NCBI GenBank assembly: GCA_900544295.1
Contig: UQUO01000020.1
Location: 1-36,218 of the forward strand
From: an uncultured Eubacteriales bacterium
GTDB lineage: Bacteria; Bacillota; Clostridia; Oscillospirales; Oscillospiraceae
DNA length: 36,218 nucleotides
Reading direction: 5' to 3'
This document shows positions 6,978-14,984 of this stretch, one piece after another (position 1 is the first letter of the stretch; each line of letters starts with the position of its first letter). The notes under the pieces are model-generated. The model made no database searches. It worked only from the letters and a program-made list of their open reading frames with translations, and was not told the DNA's origin. The position numbers and the translations under genes were made by a program.

Positions 6978-8963
6978 TCAGGATATGTCGGCAAGGTCGA
7001 GATACTGACTGCCGAACTCGGATATATGCTGCTTCCTGCCCGCGAGATTGTCGCCCAGCAGCAAATCGAAGATCTCGCCGGTGCGCTCTGCTTCCTCAGG
7101 CATGACCCGGATGAGCCGGCGCGTCTCGGGGTTCATCGTCGTCAGCCACATCATGTCCGGGTCGTTCTCACCCAGGCCCTTGGAACGGTTTATCGTGACC
7201 TTGGCGCGGCCTATGCCCTCCAGTATCTCCGCCTTCTCGCGCTCGGAATAAGCAAACCAGGTCTTGCTGCCCGATTCTATCTCGTACAGCGGCGACTCCG
7301 CGATGTAGACGTAGCCCTCGCGGATGAGAGTCGGCGCCAGGCGGTAGAGCATCGTCAGGATGAGCGTGCGTATCTGGAAGCCGTCCACGTCCGCATCCGT
7401 GCAGATGATGACCTTGCTCCAGCGCAGGCTCTCCAGCTCGAAGGCGGGCAGCTCCTTGATATGCTTCTGCACCTCCACGCCGCAGCCCAGGACCTTGATG
7501 AGGTCCGTTATTATCTCGCTTTTGAAAATGCGCCCGTAATCGGCCTTCAGGCAGTTGAGGATCTTGCCGCGCACGGGCATTATGCCCTGGAACTCCGCGT
7601 CGCGCGAGAGCTTGCAGGCGCCCAGGGCGCTGTCGCCCTCCACGATGTAGATTTCGCGCTTAGAGACGTCCCGGCTGCGGCAGTCCACGAACTTCTGCAC
7701 GCGGTTTGAGATGTCCATGCTGCCCGTCAGCTTTTTTCTTATGTTCAGCCGGGCCTTCTCGGCCTGCTCGCGGCTGCGTTTGTTTATGAGCACCTGGTCG
7801 GCTACCCTGTCCGCCTCGGCCTTGTGCTCGATGAAATACACCTCCAGCTGGGAGCGGAGGAAATCTGTCATGGCCTCCTGAATGAAGCGGTTGGTGATGG
7901 CCTTCTTCGTCTGGTTCTCGTAGGAGGTCTGTGTGGAAAAGCAGTTCGTGACGAGGACCAGGCAGTCCTGGACGTCCTGGAAGCTGATTTTCGACTCGTT
8001 TTTCTGGTATTTCCCGACCTTCTTGATGTAGGCGTCCACGGCGCTGACGAAGGCGCTGCGCGCGGCCTTCTCCGGCGCGCCGCCGTGCTCCAGGAAGGAA
8101 CTGTTGTGGTAATACTCTATGGCGTTTACCTTGTTCGAGAAGCAGAAAGCTGCCGAGAGCTTGACCTTGTACTCCGGTTTATCCGCCCTGTCGCGGCCCT
8201 TCCGCTCGGCCTGAATGAAACAGGGCGTCGAGAGCGTCTCCTCCCCCGCTATCTCCGACACGTAGTCGAGGATGCCGTTCTCATATAGGAAATCCGTGGT
8301 GTCAAACTTGCCCTGGGCTATCTCGTTGCGCAGGCGGAAGGTCACGCCCGCGTTCACCACGGCCTGGCGCTTCAGCGTCGCCGTATAGTAGTCAAGGGGG
8401 ATGTCTATGTCCGTGAACACCTCAAGGTCAGGCCTCCAGCGGATGTCCGTGCCGGTCTTTTTGCGGTCCGCCGGCTCCTCCTCTAGCTTGCCCTTGATGC
8501 GGCCCTTTTCAAAGTGGAGCGTGTATTTCTTCCCGTCGCGCCGGACGGTGACGTCCATGTACTCGGATGAATACTGCGTTGCACAGGTGCCGAGGCCGTT
8601 GAGGCCGAGGGAATACTCGTAGTCGCCGCCCTCGTTGTTGCGGTATTTGCCGCCGGCGTAGAGCTCGCAGAACACGAGCTCCCAGTTATACTTCTTCTCA
8701 GCCGGATTCCAGTCCACGGGGCAGCCGCGGCCGAAGTCCTCACATTCTATACTCTTGTCGAGATAGCGCGTCAGTGTTATAATGCTGCCGTTGCCCGCGC
8801 GGGCCTCGTCTATCGAGTTCGACAATATTTCGAACACCGCGTGCTCGCAGCCCTCCAGCCCATCGGAGCCGAAAATGACCGCGGGGCGCTTTCTGACCCT
8901 GTCCTCGCCCTTGAGCTGGGAGATGCTCTCGTTGCCGTAGGACTCGGGAGTGTTTCTTGCCAT
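6978..8963 (-). CDS. Type II topoisomerase subunit B, divergent GyrB/ParE-like
   Basis: The 661-residue protein has the GHKL ATPase motifs in altered form: EILSNSIDEARAG (E45-x3-N49-x2-D52), DFGRGCPV in place of DNGRGIPV, GLNGLGTCATQYSS for the lid region, and QTKKA for the QTK loop. The Toprim domain shows YIVEGDSALGACKLSRD near residue 438, PVRGKILNC and CTDADVDGFQIRTLILT near 522. The order and spacing match GyrB/ParE, and the divergent motifs match a second, non-gyrase copy. It would pair with the subunit encoded at 4425-6674. The frame opens at a TTG at 8984, but the ATG at 8963 behind GGTGGGGG is the better start and gives the usual short N-terminus. A sigma-A-like promoter lies about 65 bases upstream. 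Confidence 0.9.
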   Translation of the reverse strand: MARNTPESYGNESISQLKGEDRVRKRPAVIFGSDGLEGCEHAVFEILSNSIDEARAGNGSIITLTRYLDKSIECEDFGRGCPVDWNPAEKKYNWELVFCELYAGGKYRNNEGGDYEYSLGLNGLGTCATQYSSEYMDVTVRRDGKKYTLHFEKGRIKGKLEEEPADRKKTGTDIRWRPDLEVFTDIDIPLDYYTATLKRQAVVNAGVTFRLRNEIAQGKFDTTDFLYENGILDYVSEIAGEETLSTPCFIQAERKGRDRADKPEYKVKLSAAFCFSNKVNAIEYYHNSSFLEHGGAPEKAARSAFVSAVDAYIKKVGKYQKNESKISFQDVQDCLVLVTNCFSTQTSYENQTKKAITNRFIQEAMTDFLRSQLEVYFIEHKAEADRVADQVLINKRSREQAEKARLNIRKKLTGSMDISNRVQKFVDCRSRDVSKREIYIVEGDSALGACKLSRDAEFQGIMPVRGKILNCLKADYGRIFKSEIITDLIKVLGCGVEVQKHIKELPAFELESLRWSKVIICTDADVDGFQIRTLILTMLYRLAPTLIREGYVYIAESPLYEIESGSKTWFAYSEREKAEILEGIGRAKVTINRSKGLGENDPDMMWLTTMNPETRRLIRVMPEEAERTGEIFDLLLGDNLAGRKQHISEFGSQYLDLADIS

Positions 8964-9026
8964 TTGCAGTTTTTCCCCCACCAAATCAATATGTTGTAGC
9001 GCAAAATTGCATAATTTTACTTATAT

Positions 9027-9055
9027 AGTATAGACCAGCCGCCCCTAAATTGCAA
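9027..9055 (-). promoter_or_regulatory. Promoter of the parE-like/parC-like operon
   Basis: The minus strand has TTGCAA (9055-9050), a 17-nt spacer and TATACT (9032-9027), placing transcription start near 9020, about 55 bases before the ATG at 8963. The -35 box directly abuts the T-tract of the terminator at 9056-9092, so the upstream unit and this promoter are packed back to back. Confidence 0.65.
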
Positions 9056-9092
9056 GAAAAAAAGCGGGGCCGCACTCTCGTGCGCACCCCGC
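9056..9092 (-). terminator. Strong Rho-independent terminator of an upstream minus-strand RNA
   Basis: Read on the minus strand, GCGGGG-TG-CGCAC, tetraloop GAGA, then GTGCG-G-CCCCGC form an 11-bp stem with one small internal loop, followed by seven T and C. No minus-strand protein gene ends near it, so it must terminate a non-coding transcript arising between it and yaaL, or protect the operon from read-through. Confidence 0.85.
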
Positions 9093-9330
9093 CGCACCGC
9101 ATAAAGGCATGGCGTTCGCCTCGTCCCGCGGCACTTGACTTCATTCTCTCGCGTGTGTGGCCTGCGCTTATCCCTCGCGGAACAAGGCTTGCGGCTCCTT
9201 TCCGGCAGCCCGCGTTCAGGCGGACGGCCATTCGCCTTTTCCGGCGCTTTAGCGCGCCAGGCACCGGCCTTGGGCTTTTCTCTCTTGCCCTGCCGGACTC
9301 GCTTCTCTTTTGAAGTCCGAGTGTAGTATG
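9056..9330 (-). ncRNA. Candidate structured non-coding RNA
   Basis: The interval lacks a credible protein gene but on the minus strand is a series of GC-rich hairpins. These include CGGACT/AGTCCG (about 9319-9294), GGGC/GCCC (about 9288-9270), GGCGC/GCGCC (about 9258-9243), GGCG/CGCC (about 9236-9219) and GGCT/AGCC (about 9211-9194). The series ends in the ideal terminator at 9056-9092. The motif CCGGAAAGG occurs in one hairpin. The sequence does not match the consensus I know for SRP RNA, 6S RNA, tmRNA or RNase P RNA. The 5' end is uncertain: weak -10 candidates CATACT or TACACT lie at 9330-9320. It could instead be an interspersed repeat. Function unknown. Confidence 0.35.
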
Positions 9331-9375
9331 GCTCCGGAGCGCGCGCGTATTACAAGAAGTTTTTGCTTTTTTCGG

Positions 9376-9402
9376 TTAAAACAGGCTGGGTCTGAATACA
9401 AT
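9376..9402 (+). promoter_or_regulatory. Possible sigma-E-like promoter of yaaL-bofA
   Basis: TTAAAA (9376-9381) lies 13 nt before AATACAAT (9395-9402). The latter differs by one base from the B. subtilis sigma-E -10 consensus CATACAAT. Read as sigma-A it would be TTAAAA-15-TACAAT, which is short-spaced. BofA acts in the sporulating mother cell, so a sigma-E promoter would fit, but the -35 match is weak. Confidence 0.4.
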
Positions 9403-9425
9403 ATGGACAAGGGAGTGTGATCACC

Positions 9426-9641
9426 TTGTCCAAAAACCGAAGAGAAGCCAAGGCGCACCGCGCCGAGGTCAAAAAGGCCGTCGAAGAGCTGGACAGCATC
9501 AGGAACCAGCTCGGCGAAGTCTACGTCAAATTCAACAACATGACCGACCCCTCGGCGCTCGACACCTGCATCTATGAGATGAGCGCCCTCAAGGCGAAAT
9601 ACAACTACGCGGTGAGGAACCTCAAATCGTATTTTTTGTGA
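9426..9641 (+). CDS. yaaL: YaaL-like DUF2508 family protein
   Basis: The 71-residue, charged, mostly helical protein (SKNRREAKAHRAEVKKAVEEL ... ALKAKYNYAVRNLKSYF) fits the small DUF2508/YaaL family. Its ending AxxKYNYxVRxxK and the position immediately before bofA are the strongest arguments; the same yaaL-bofA pair occurs in B. subtilis downstream of recR. Function is unknown. The start is a choice. GTG at 9417 lies on top of the Shine-Dalgarno, whereas TTG at 9426 has GGGAG at 10-nt spacing, so I use TTG. In this window recR and dnaX are missing upstream, where the candidate ncRNA lies on the opposite strand. Confidence 0.75.
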   Translation: MSKNRREAKAHRAEVKKAVEELDSIRNQLGEVYVKFNNMTDPSALDTCIYEMSALKAKYNYAVRNLKSYFL

Positions 9642-9656
9642 TAAGGAGGGCATAAC

Positions 9657-9920
9657 ATGCCGCCCATAGGCACCATCATCACCATTGTCGTCTGCGTACT
9701 GCTGTTATATCTGCTGCTGAAGATAATCCGGCTTCCGATAAAGCTCCTCTTCAAGCTGCTGCTGAATATGCTCTCGGGGCTCGTACTGCTCTTTGTTTTC
9801 AACTTCATCGGCGGCTTTTTCGACTTCTCGCTCGGCATCAACGCCACCAACGCCCTGGTGGCGGGGGTGCTGGGCATACCGGGCATCGTGCTGCTGGTGC
9901 TTATCCAGAACTTCATGTGA
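9657..9920 (+). CDS. bofA: Pro-sigma-K processing inhibitor BofA family protein
   Basis: The 87-residue, almost wholly hydrophobic protein has two or three membrane segments and the BofA-type C-terminus GINATNALVAGVLGIPGIVLLVLIQNF. In B. subtilis BofA holds the intramembrane protease SpoIVFB inactive in the outer forespore membrane until the engulfment checkpoint is passed, so that pro-sigma-K is cut late. The length equals the family norm. AGGAGGG lies 7 bases before the ATG, and the gene follows yaaL by 15 bases. It converges on polC with a shared bidirectional terminator between them. Presence of SigK and SpoIVFB elsewhere is expected but not visible here. Confidence 0.88.
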   Translation: MPPIGTIITIVVCVLLLYLLLKIIRLPIKLLFKLLLNMLSGLVLLFVFNFIGGFFDFSLGINATNALVAGVLGIPGIVLLVLIQNFM

Positions 9921-9930
9921 GTACATAAAG

Positions 9931-9969
9931 ACGGCGGACACCGCAAAAAGTGTCCGCCGTTTTTCTTTT
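9931..9969 (+). terminator. Bidirectional terminator between bofA and polC
   Basis: ACGGCGGACAC (9931-9941), an 8-nt loop and GTGTCCGCCGT (9950-9960) form a perfect 11-bp stem followed on the plus strand by TTTTCTTTTT. The loop contains AAAAA. It lies 10 bases past the bofA stop and just beyond the polC stop on the other strand, so it can serve both converging units. Confidence 0.85.
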
Positions 9970-12900
9970 TCAAAACAGCGTCATCTGGCTCTCCTCGGGC
10001 ATTTCGCCGAGGGCGCCTACGGCTTTGAGCTGTTCTATGTGGGCCTGGCTCACTTTGGGGCAGGCCAGGGAGAGCTCTTCCACCGAGATGAAGCGGCGGC
10101 CGCCGGTGCGGCAGGCCATGAGGTCGTTCGCCGCCGCCGCGCCCAGGCCGGAGATGGCCACAAACGGCGGGCGCAGCCGCTTCTCGTCCACCACCAGGAA
10201 CTTCGCCGCGTCGCACTCGTAGAGGTCCATAGGCGCAAACTCAAAGCCGCGCATATAGAACTCGTACACCGCCTCCAGCGTCGTCACGAGGTCCTCTTCC
10301 TTCGCCGTGGCGTCGGATTTGGACTTTATCTCGTTTATCTTCCGGCGCACGAAGTCCCGGCCCTTCAGCATCAGGCCCGCGTCGAAGGCGTCCTTCTGGC
10401 TGCGGCGGTAGAAATACGCGCTGTAAAACTCCAGCGGGCGGTGGACCTTGAACCAGGCGATGCGGAAAGCCATCATGACATAGGCCACGGCGTGGGCCTT
10501 CGGGAAGAGGTATTTTATCTTCCGGCAGGAGCCGATATACCAGTCCGGCACGCCCGCGTCGTGCATCTCGCCCTCCGCGCCCTCGGGCAGGCCGCGGCCC
10601 TTGCGGACGGATTCCATTATCTTGAAGCTCCGCTTGTCCGGCATGCCCTTCGAGATGAGGTAGAGCATGATGTCGTCGCGGCAGCCGATGGTCTCCTTGA
10701 CGCTCGCCGTGCCCGAGAGGATGAGGTCCTTGGCGTTGCCGAGCCACACGTCCGTGCCGTGCGAGAAGCCCGAGAGGCGCACGAGGGTATCGAACTGCTC
10801 GGGCTGGGTATCCACCAGCATCTGCCGCGTGAAGCCCGTGCCGAACTCCGGGATGCCTATGGTGCCGGTCTTGCCGATGATGGGGTCGTCGTCCCCGAGG
10901 CCGAGCGGCGCCGCGGTCTTGAAGATGCGCATGGTCTCCGGGTCGTCCAGCGGTATCTCGCGGACGTTCACTCCTGTCATGTCCTCCAGCATCTTCAGCA
11001 TGGTCGGGTCATCGTGGCCCAGCTCGTCCAGCTTCAGGAGGTTGGCCTCCATACTGTGATACTCAAAGTGCGTCGTGATTATGCCGCTGTCCGGGTCGTC
11101 CGCCGGGTGCTGCACGGGGCAGAAGTCCTCGACCTCCATGTCCTGAGGGATGACGACGAGGCCGCCGGGGTGCTGGCCGGTGGTACGCTTCACGCCCACG
11201 AGGCCCATGGCGAGCCGCCCCTCCTCCGCCTTCGAGACGTGCCTGCCGCGCTCCTCCAGGTATTTGAGGACGTAGCCGTAGGCCGTCTTTTCCGCCAGGG
11301 TGCCGATGGTGCCCGCGCGGAAGACGTGGTCGGAGCCGAAGAGCTCTTCTGTATACTTATGCGCACGGGCCTGATATTCGCCCGAGAAGTTGAGGTCTAT
11401 ATCCGGCACCTTGTCGCCGCCGAAGCCCAGGAAGGTCTCGAAGGGGATATCGAAGCCCTCCTTGCGCATCTTCTCGCCGCACCCGGGGCAGGTCTTGTCC
11501 GGCATGTCCGCGCCGCAGCCGTAGCCAGCGCCGGATTCGAAGTCCGTATGGTGGCATTTCGGGCAAACATAGTGCGGCGGGAGGCTGTTGACCTCCGTTA
11601 TTCCCGACATATACGCCACGATGGAGGAGCCGACGCTGCCTCGGCTGCCGACGAGGTAACCGTGCGCGTTCGAGTCCGCGACGAGCTTCTGGGCCGACAT
11701 GTAGATGACGTCGTAGTGCCGGGAGAGGATGTCACCCAGCTCTGTCTCGACGCGCTTCGTGACTATCTCGGGCGGGTTTTCGCCGTATATCTCGTGCATA
11801 CGCCCGTATACGAGGTCTTTCAGTATCTCCGCCGAGTTCTCGATCTTCGGCGGGAAGAGGCCGTCGGGCAGCAGCTGTATCTCCTCGCACATGTCGGCTA
11901 TGCGGTTCGGGTTCGTTATGACGGCCTCGTAGCAGGTGCGCTGGCCGAGGTAGGCGAATTCCTCCAGCATTTCCTCCGTCGTGCGGTAGTAGAGCGGGTT
12001 TTCGCGGTCCGCGTCCGAGAATTTCTTGGCGGCCTGGAGGATGCGGCGGTATATCTCGTCCTTCGGGTCGAGGAAATGGACGTCGCCGGTGGCGACGAGG
12101 GGCTTTTCCAGCTCCGCGGCAAGGCGGGCTACCCTGCGGTTGAGGTCGCGCAGGCCCTCATCGTCGCGGACGGTGCCGTTTTCGACAAGAAAGCGGTTGT
12201 TCGCTATGGGCATGACCTCTATGTAGTCGTAAAACGAGGCTATCCGCTTCAGCTCCGCGCCCGGCGCGCCGCGCAGGACGGCGTCGAACACCTCGCCCGC
12301 CTCGCAGGCGGAGCCTATGAGCAGGCCCTCGCGGTGCTGCTCCAGCAGGCTGCGCGGGATGATGGGATTGCGGCTGTAGTGTTTGAGATATGAGGCGGAG
12401 ATGAGCTTGTACAGGTTCTTGAGGCCCACCTTGTTGCGGACGAGCAGGCTTATATGCCTAACCTTGCGCGTCCCCGCGCCGGAGAGCTTTCTCAGCACGC
12501 CGTCTATGTCCGCGACGCGCTCCGCGCCGTGGCTTTGCAGCATAGGGATGAAGCGCTCCATCATCCGCGCGACGACCTCGGCGTCGTCAAAGGCGCGGTG
12601 GTGGTTGAATTCGGGCAGGCCCAGATGCCTGGACACGATGTCCAGCTTGTGGCGCTTCAGCTCCGGCAGCAGGCGCTGGGAGAGCACGAGGGTGTCGAGG
12701 ACGACCGGCTCGAACCTTATGCCGCTGCGCTCGCAGGCGGCGGCCATGAAGCCGGTGTCGAAGCTCGCGTTGTGCGCGATGATGGGCCGGTCGCCCGCGA
12801 AGTCCAGGAAGGCGCGCATGGCCTCGGCCTCCGAGGGCGCACCGGCGACGTCGCTGTCACGGATGCCGGTCAACTCCGTGATATTCGCCGGGATGGGCAT

Positions 12901-13926
12901 TTTCGGGTCCACGAAGGTGCTGAACTTGTCCCGCACCTCGCCGCCCTTGAAGAGGACGGCGCCTATTTCGGTCAGCCGGTCCGTCACGGCGCTCAGGCCC
13001 GTCGTCTCCACGTCGAAGGCCACGAACTCGCAGTCGAGCAGGTTGTTGCAGCAGCCGCGCACGGCGGGGCGCTCCTCCAGGTCGTTCACGTAGTAGCCCT
13101 CGATGCCGTAGAGGATCTTGACGCCGTATTTCTTGCCCGCCTTCGACATCTCGGGGAAGGCCTGTGCCGTGCCGTGGTCGGTGACGGCTATGGCCGGGTG
13201 GCCCCAGGCGGCGGCGCGTTCCACGGCCTTGGCCGGGTCCGTCAGGGCGTCCAGCGTCGAGTAGCGCGTGTGGAAATGCAGCTCCACGCGCTTCTCCTTG
13301 GCGCCGTCCGGGCGCAGCTCCGGCTTCGAGGCCATGATGGTGTAGGGTTCGAGCACCATGTCGTTGTCGAACTTGTTATAGGTCACGCGGCCGCGGACGA
13401 CAAGCGTCTGGCCGGGCTTTATCTTCGAGAGGACTGCGGCGTCCTCGCTCTTGTCAAAGAACTTGTTCACGCGGACGCTGCCGGTGTAGTCCGTCATGTC
13501 AAAGCTCAGGACATAGGCCCCGCGCTTTTGTATCTCGCGGTTGTTGACGGCAAAGACCTCGCCCTTCACGGCGACGGTGCCGCTCTCCAGGTTGAGGGCG
13601 GACATCTCCACGAGCTTCGGCTCCTTTATCGCCTTGCCGTAGAGCACGCGCGAGGCGCCGCCGGACTGCTTTTCCTGCGCCGCGCGGGGGTAGTCAGCCT
13701 CTATACGCACGGAGGCGAGGCCGTATTCCTCGCGCAGCTCGTTTTCCAGGCTGCTCAGCTCCGCCGGGGCCGGGGCGCGGGTGAAGAGAGCCTCGACCTC
13801 CATCGTCAGCTCCGCGCTGTTCACGACGACGGAAGTGACCTCCGCCTTATCCAGGCCGCCGCAGAGGCCGGACAGCCCCGCGCAGTCCGGGAATATGTCG
13901 AGGAAGCCCACTGCGTTCGCGCTCAT
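9970..13926 (-). CDS. polC: DNA polymerase III PolC-type alpha subunit
   Basis: This 1318-residue replicative polymerase of low-GC Gram-positives has built-in proofreading. Domains in order are: an N-terminal region; an OB fold (about 115-200, GTVAVKGEVFAVNNREI); a PHP half (VELHFHTRYSTLDALTDPAKAV, about 217); a DEDD 3'-5' exonuclease beginning FVAFDVETTGL (about 300); the polymerase core with GSRGSVGSS (about 762); a four-cysteine zinc motif (CPKCHH ... CPGCGEK); PDIDLNFSGEYQ (about 840); and finger, helix-hairpin-helix and tail regions. Typical PolC is about 1430-1450 residues, so the N-terminal domain is shorter here. The start ATG overlaps the ispG stop (ATGA). It ends the pyrH-to-polC operon, echoing B. 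subtilis, where polC also follows the dxr-rseP genes. Confidence 0.97.
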   Translation of the reverse strand: MSANAVGFLDIFPDCAGLSGLCGGLDKAEVTSVVVNSAELTMEVEALFTRAPAPAELSSLENELREEYGLASVRIEADYPRAAQEKQSGGASRVLYGKAIKEPKLVEMSALNLESGTVAVKGEVFAVNNREIQKRGAYVLSFDMTDYTGSVRVNKFFDKSEDAAVLSKIKPGQTLVVRGRVTYNKFDNDMVLEPYTIMASKPELRPDGAKEKRVELHFHTRYSTLDALTDPAKAVERAAAWGHPAIAVTDHGTAQAFPEMSKAGKKYGVKILYGIEGYYVNDLEERPAVRGCCNNLLDCEFVAFDVETTGLSAVTDRLTEIGAVLFKGGEVRDKFSTFVDPKMPIPANITELTGIRDSDVAGAPSEAEAMRAFLDFAGDRPIIAHNASFDTGFMAAACERSGIRFEPVVLDTLVLSQRLLPELKRHKLDIVSRHLGLPEFNHHRAFDDAEVVARMMERFIPMLQSHGAERVADIDGVLRKLSGAGTRKVRHISLLVRNKVGLKNLYKLISASYLKHYSRNPIIPRSLLEQHREGLLIGSACEAGEVFDAVLRGAPGAELKRIASFYDYIEVMPIANNRFLVENGTVRDDEGLRDLNRRVARLAAELEKPLVATGDVHFLDPKDEIYRRILQAAKKFSDADRENPLYYRTTEEMLEEFAYLGQRTCYEAVITNPNRIADMCEEIQLLPDGLFPPKIENSAEILKDLVYGRMHEIYGENPPEIVTKRVETELGDILSRHYDVIYMSAQKLVADSNAHGYLVGSRGSVGSSIVAYMSGITEVNSLPPHYVCPKCHHTDFESGAGYGCGADMPDKTCPGCGEKMRKEGFDIPFETFLGFGGDKVPDIDLNFSGEYQARAHKYTEELFGSDHVFRAGTIGTLAEKTAYGYVLKYLEERGRHVSKAEEGRLAMGLVGVKRTTGQHPGGLVVIPQDMEVEDFCPVQHPADDPDSGIITTHFEYHSMEANLLKLDELGHDDPTMLKMLEDMTGVNVREIPLDDPETMRIFKTAAPLGLGDDDPIIGKTGTIGIPEFGTGFTRQMLVDTQPEQFDTLVRLSGFSHGTDVWLGNAKDLILSGTASVKETIGCRDDIMLYLISKGMPDKRSFKIMESVRKGRGLPEGAEGEMHDAGVPDWYIGSCRKIKYLFPKAHAVAYVMMAFRIAWFKVHRPLEFYSAYFYRRSQKDAFDAGLMLKGRDFVRRKINEIKSKSDATAKEEDLVTTLEAVYEFYMRGFEFAPMDLYECDAAKFLVVDEKRLRPPFVAISGLGAAAANDLMACRTGGRRFISVEELSLACPKVSQAHIEQLKAVGALGEMPEESQMTLF

Positions 13927-14984
13927 AGCCCTTCCCCGCTTTCTATGAGCTCCATGAGCGCGGAGCAGAGCTCGCCCTCCGGCACCTTGCGGACGATCTC
14001 GCCCTTTTTGAAGAGCAGGCCGCAGCCGCGGCCGCCGGCTACGCCGTAGTCCGCCTCCCTCGCCTCGCCCGGGCCGTTCACGACGCAGCCCATGACGGCG
14101 ACGGTGATATCCCGCTCCACGCCGCGCAGGCGCTCCTCAACCTCGTGGGCGAGGCCGATGAGATCTATCTCCGTCCGCCCGCAGGTCGGGCAGGAGACAA
14201 AGCGTATGCCGCCCTTTTTGAGCCCCGAGGCCTTGAGTATCTCCACGCCCGCGCGGGCCTCCTCCACGGGGTCGGCGGTCAGGGAGACGCGCACGGTGTC
14301 GCCTATGCCCTCCATGAGCAGCGTGCCGATGCCGACGGCGGACTTGATGACGCCGCCGTAGGCCGTGCCGGTCTCCGTGACGCCCAGGTGCAACGGATAG
14401 GGCAGCTCTCTCGCCGCGAGGCGGTAGGCCTCGACGGTCAGCGGCACGGAGGACGCCTTCATGGACAGGCATATGTCGTCAAAGCCGCAGTCGTTCAGGA
14501 GTTTTATATGCCCCTTCGCGGACTCCAGCATGGCCTCGGCCGTCGGATGGCCGTATTTCTCCAGCAGGGGCTTTTCCAGGCTGCCGCCGTTCACGCCGAT
14601 GCGGATGGGTATGTTATGTAAACTGCACTCCCGGGCGACGGCGGCGACCTTCTCCGGCCCGCCTATGTTGCCGGGGTTTATGCGTATCTTGTCCGCGCCG
14701 CGCCGGGCGGCCTCGACGGCGAGCTTGTAGTCGAAGTGGATATCCGCGACGATGGGCAGGGGCGAGCGCTCCTTTATTGCGGAGATGGCGCGGGCAGCGT
14801 CCATATCCGGCACGGCGAGGCGGACTATCTCGCAGCCCGCGGCGGCAAGGGAGCTTATCTGCCGCAGCGTGGCCTCCACGTCCTGCGTCTTGGTGCAGCA
14901 CATGGACTGAACGGAAACGGGGGCGCCGCCTCCCACGGCGACGCCTCCGACAATTATCCTCTTTGTTTTCTCTCTGGTGGTCAT
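13923..14984 (-). CDS. ispG: 4-hydroxy-3-methylbut-2-enyl-diphosphate synthase
   Basis: IspG/GcpE converts 2-C-methyl-D-erythritol 2,4-cyclodiphosphate to HMBPP in the MEP isoprenoid pathway using a [4Fe-4S] cluster and two electrons. The 353-residue protein has the short bacterial form. A TIM barrel spans residues 1-240 (VSVQSMCCTKTQDVEAT, VADIHFDYKLA, KIRINPGNIG). The C-terminal cluster domain carries SCPTCGR and GCVVNGPGEA, which together supply the three cysteine ligands and a nearby Glu. Its ATG overlaps the rseP stop by four bases and its own stop overlaps the polC start, so it is translationally coupled on both sides. In B. subtilis proS occupies this slot between rseP and polC. Confidence 0.97.
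   Translation of the reverse strand: MTTREKTKRIIVGGVAVGGGAPVSVQSMCCTKTQDVEATLRQISSLAAAGCEIVRLAVPDMDAARAISAIKERSPLPIVADIHFDYKLAVEAARRGADKIRINPGNIGGPEKVAAVARECSLHNIPIRIGVNGGSLEKPLLEKYGHPTAEAMLESAKGHIKLLNDCGFDDICLSMKASSVPLTVEAYRLAARELPYPLHLGVTETGTAYGGVIKSAVGIGTLLMEGIGDTVRVSLTADPVEEARAGVEILKASGLKKGGIRFVSCPTCGRTEIDLIGLAHEVEERLRGVERDITVAVMGCVVNGPGEAREADYGVAGGRGCGLLFKKGEIVRKVPEGELCSALMELIESGEGL

Noticed and set aside
5502..7709. Very long plus-strand open frame (735 codons) opposite the topoisomerase genes
   Set aside because: It lies antisense to two well-recognised genes, has low-complexity Ala/Arg/Val/His composition and no ribosome site. It is a typical shadow frame in GC-rich DNA, as is the 866-codon frame at 9793-12393 opposite polC.
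8986..9264. Minus-strand 92-codon frame through the same interval
   Set aside because: Arg/Ala/Gly-rich, no ribosome site, reads through the terminator hairpin and T-tract, and overlaps the topoisomerase promoter.
9056..9330. Assignment of the non-coding stretch as SRP RNA, 6S RNA, tmRNA or RNase P RNA
   Set aside because: CCGGAAAGG looks superficially like the SRP GGAA loop, but the flanking AGG and AGCAGC parts are absent. No tag sequence, RNase P conserved regions or 6S central bubble were recognised.
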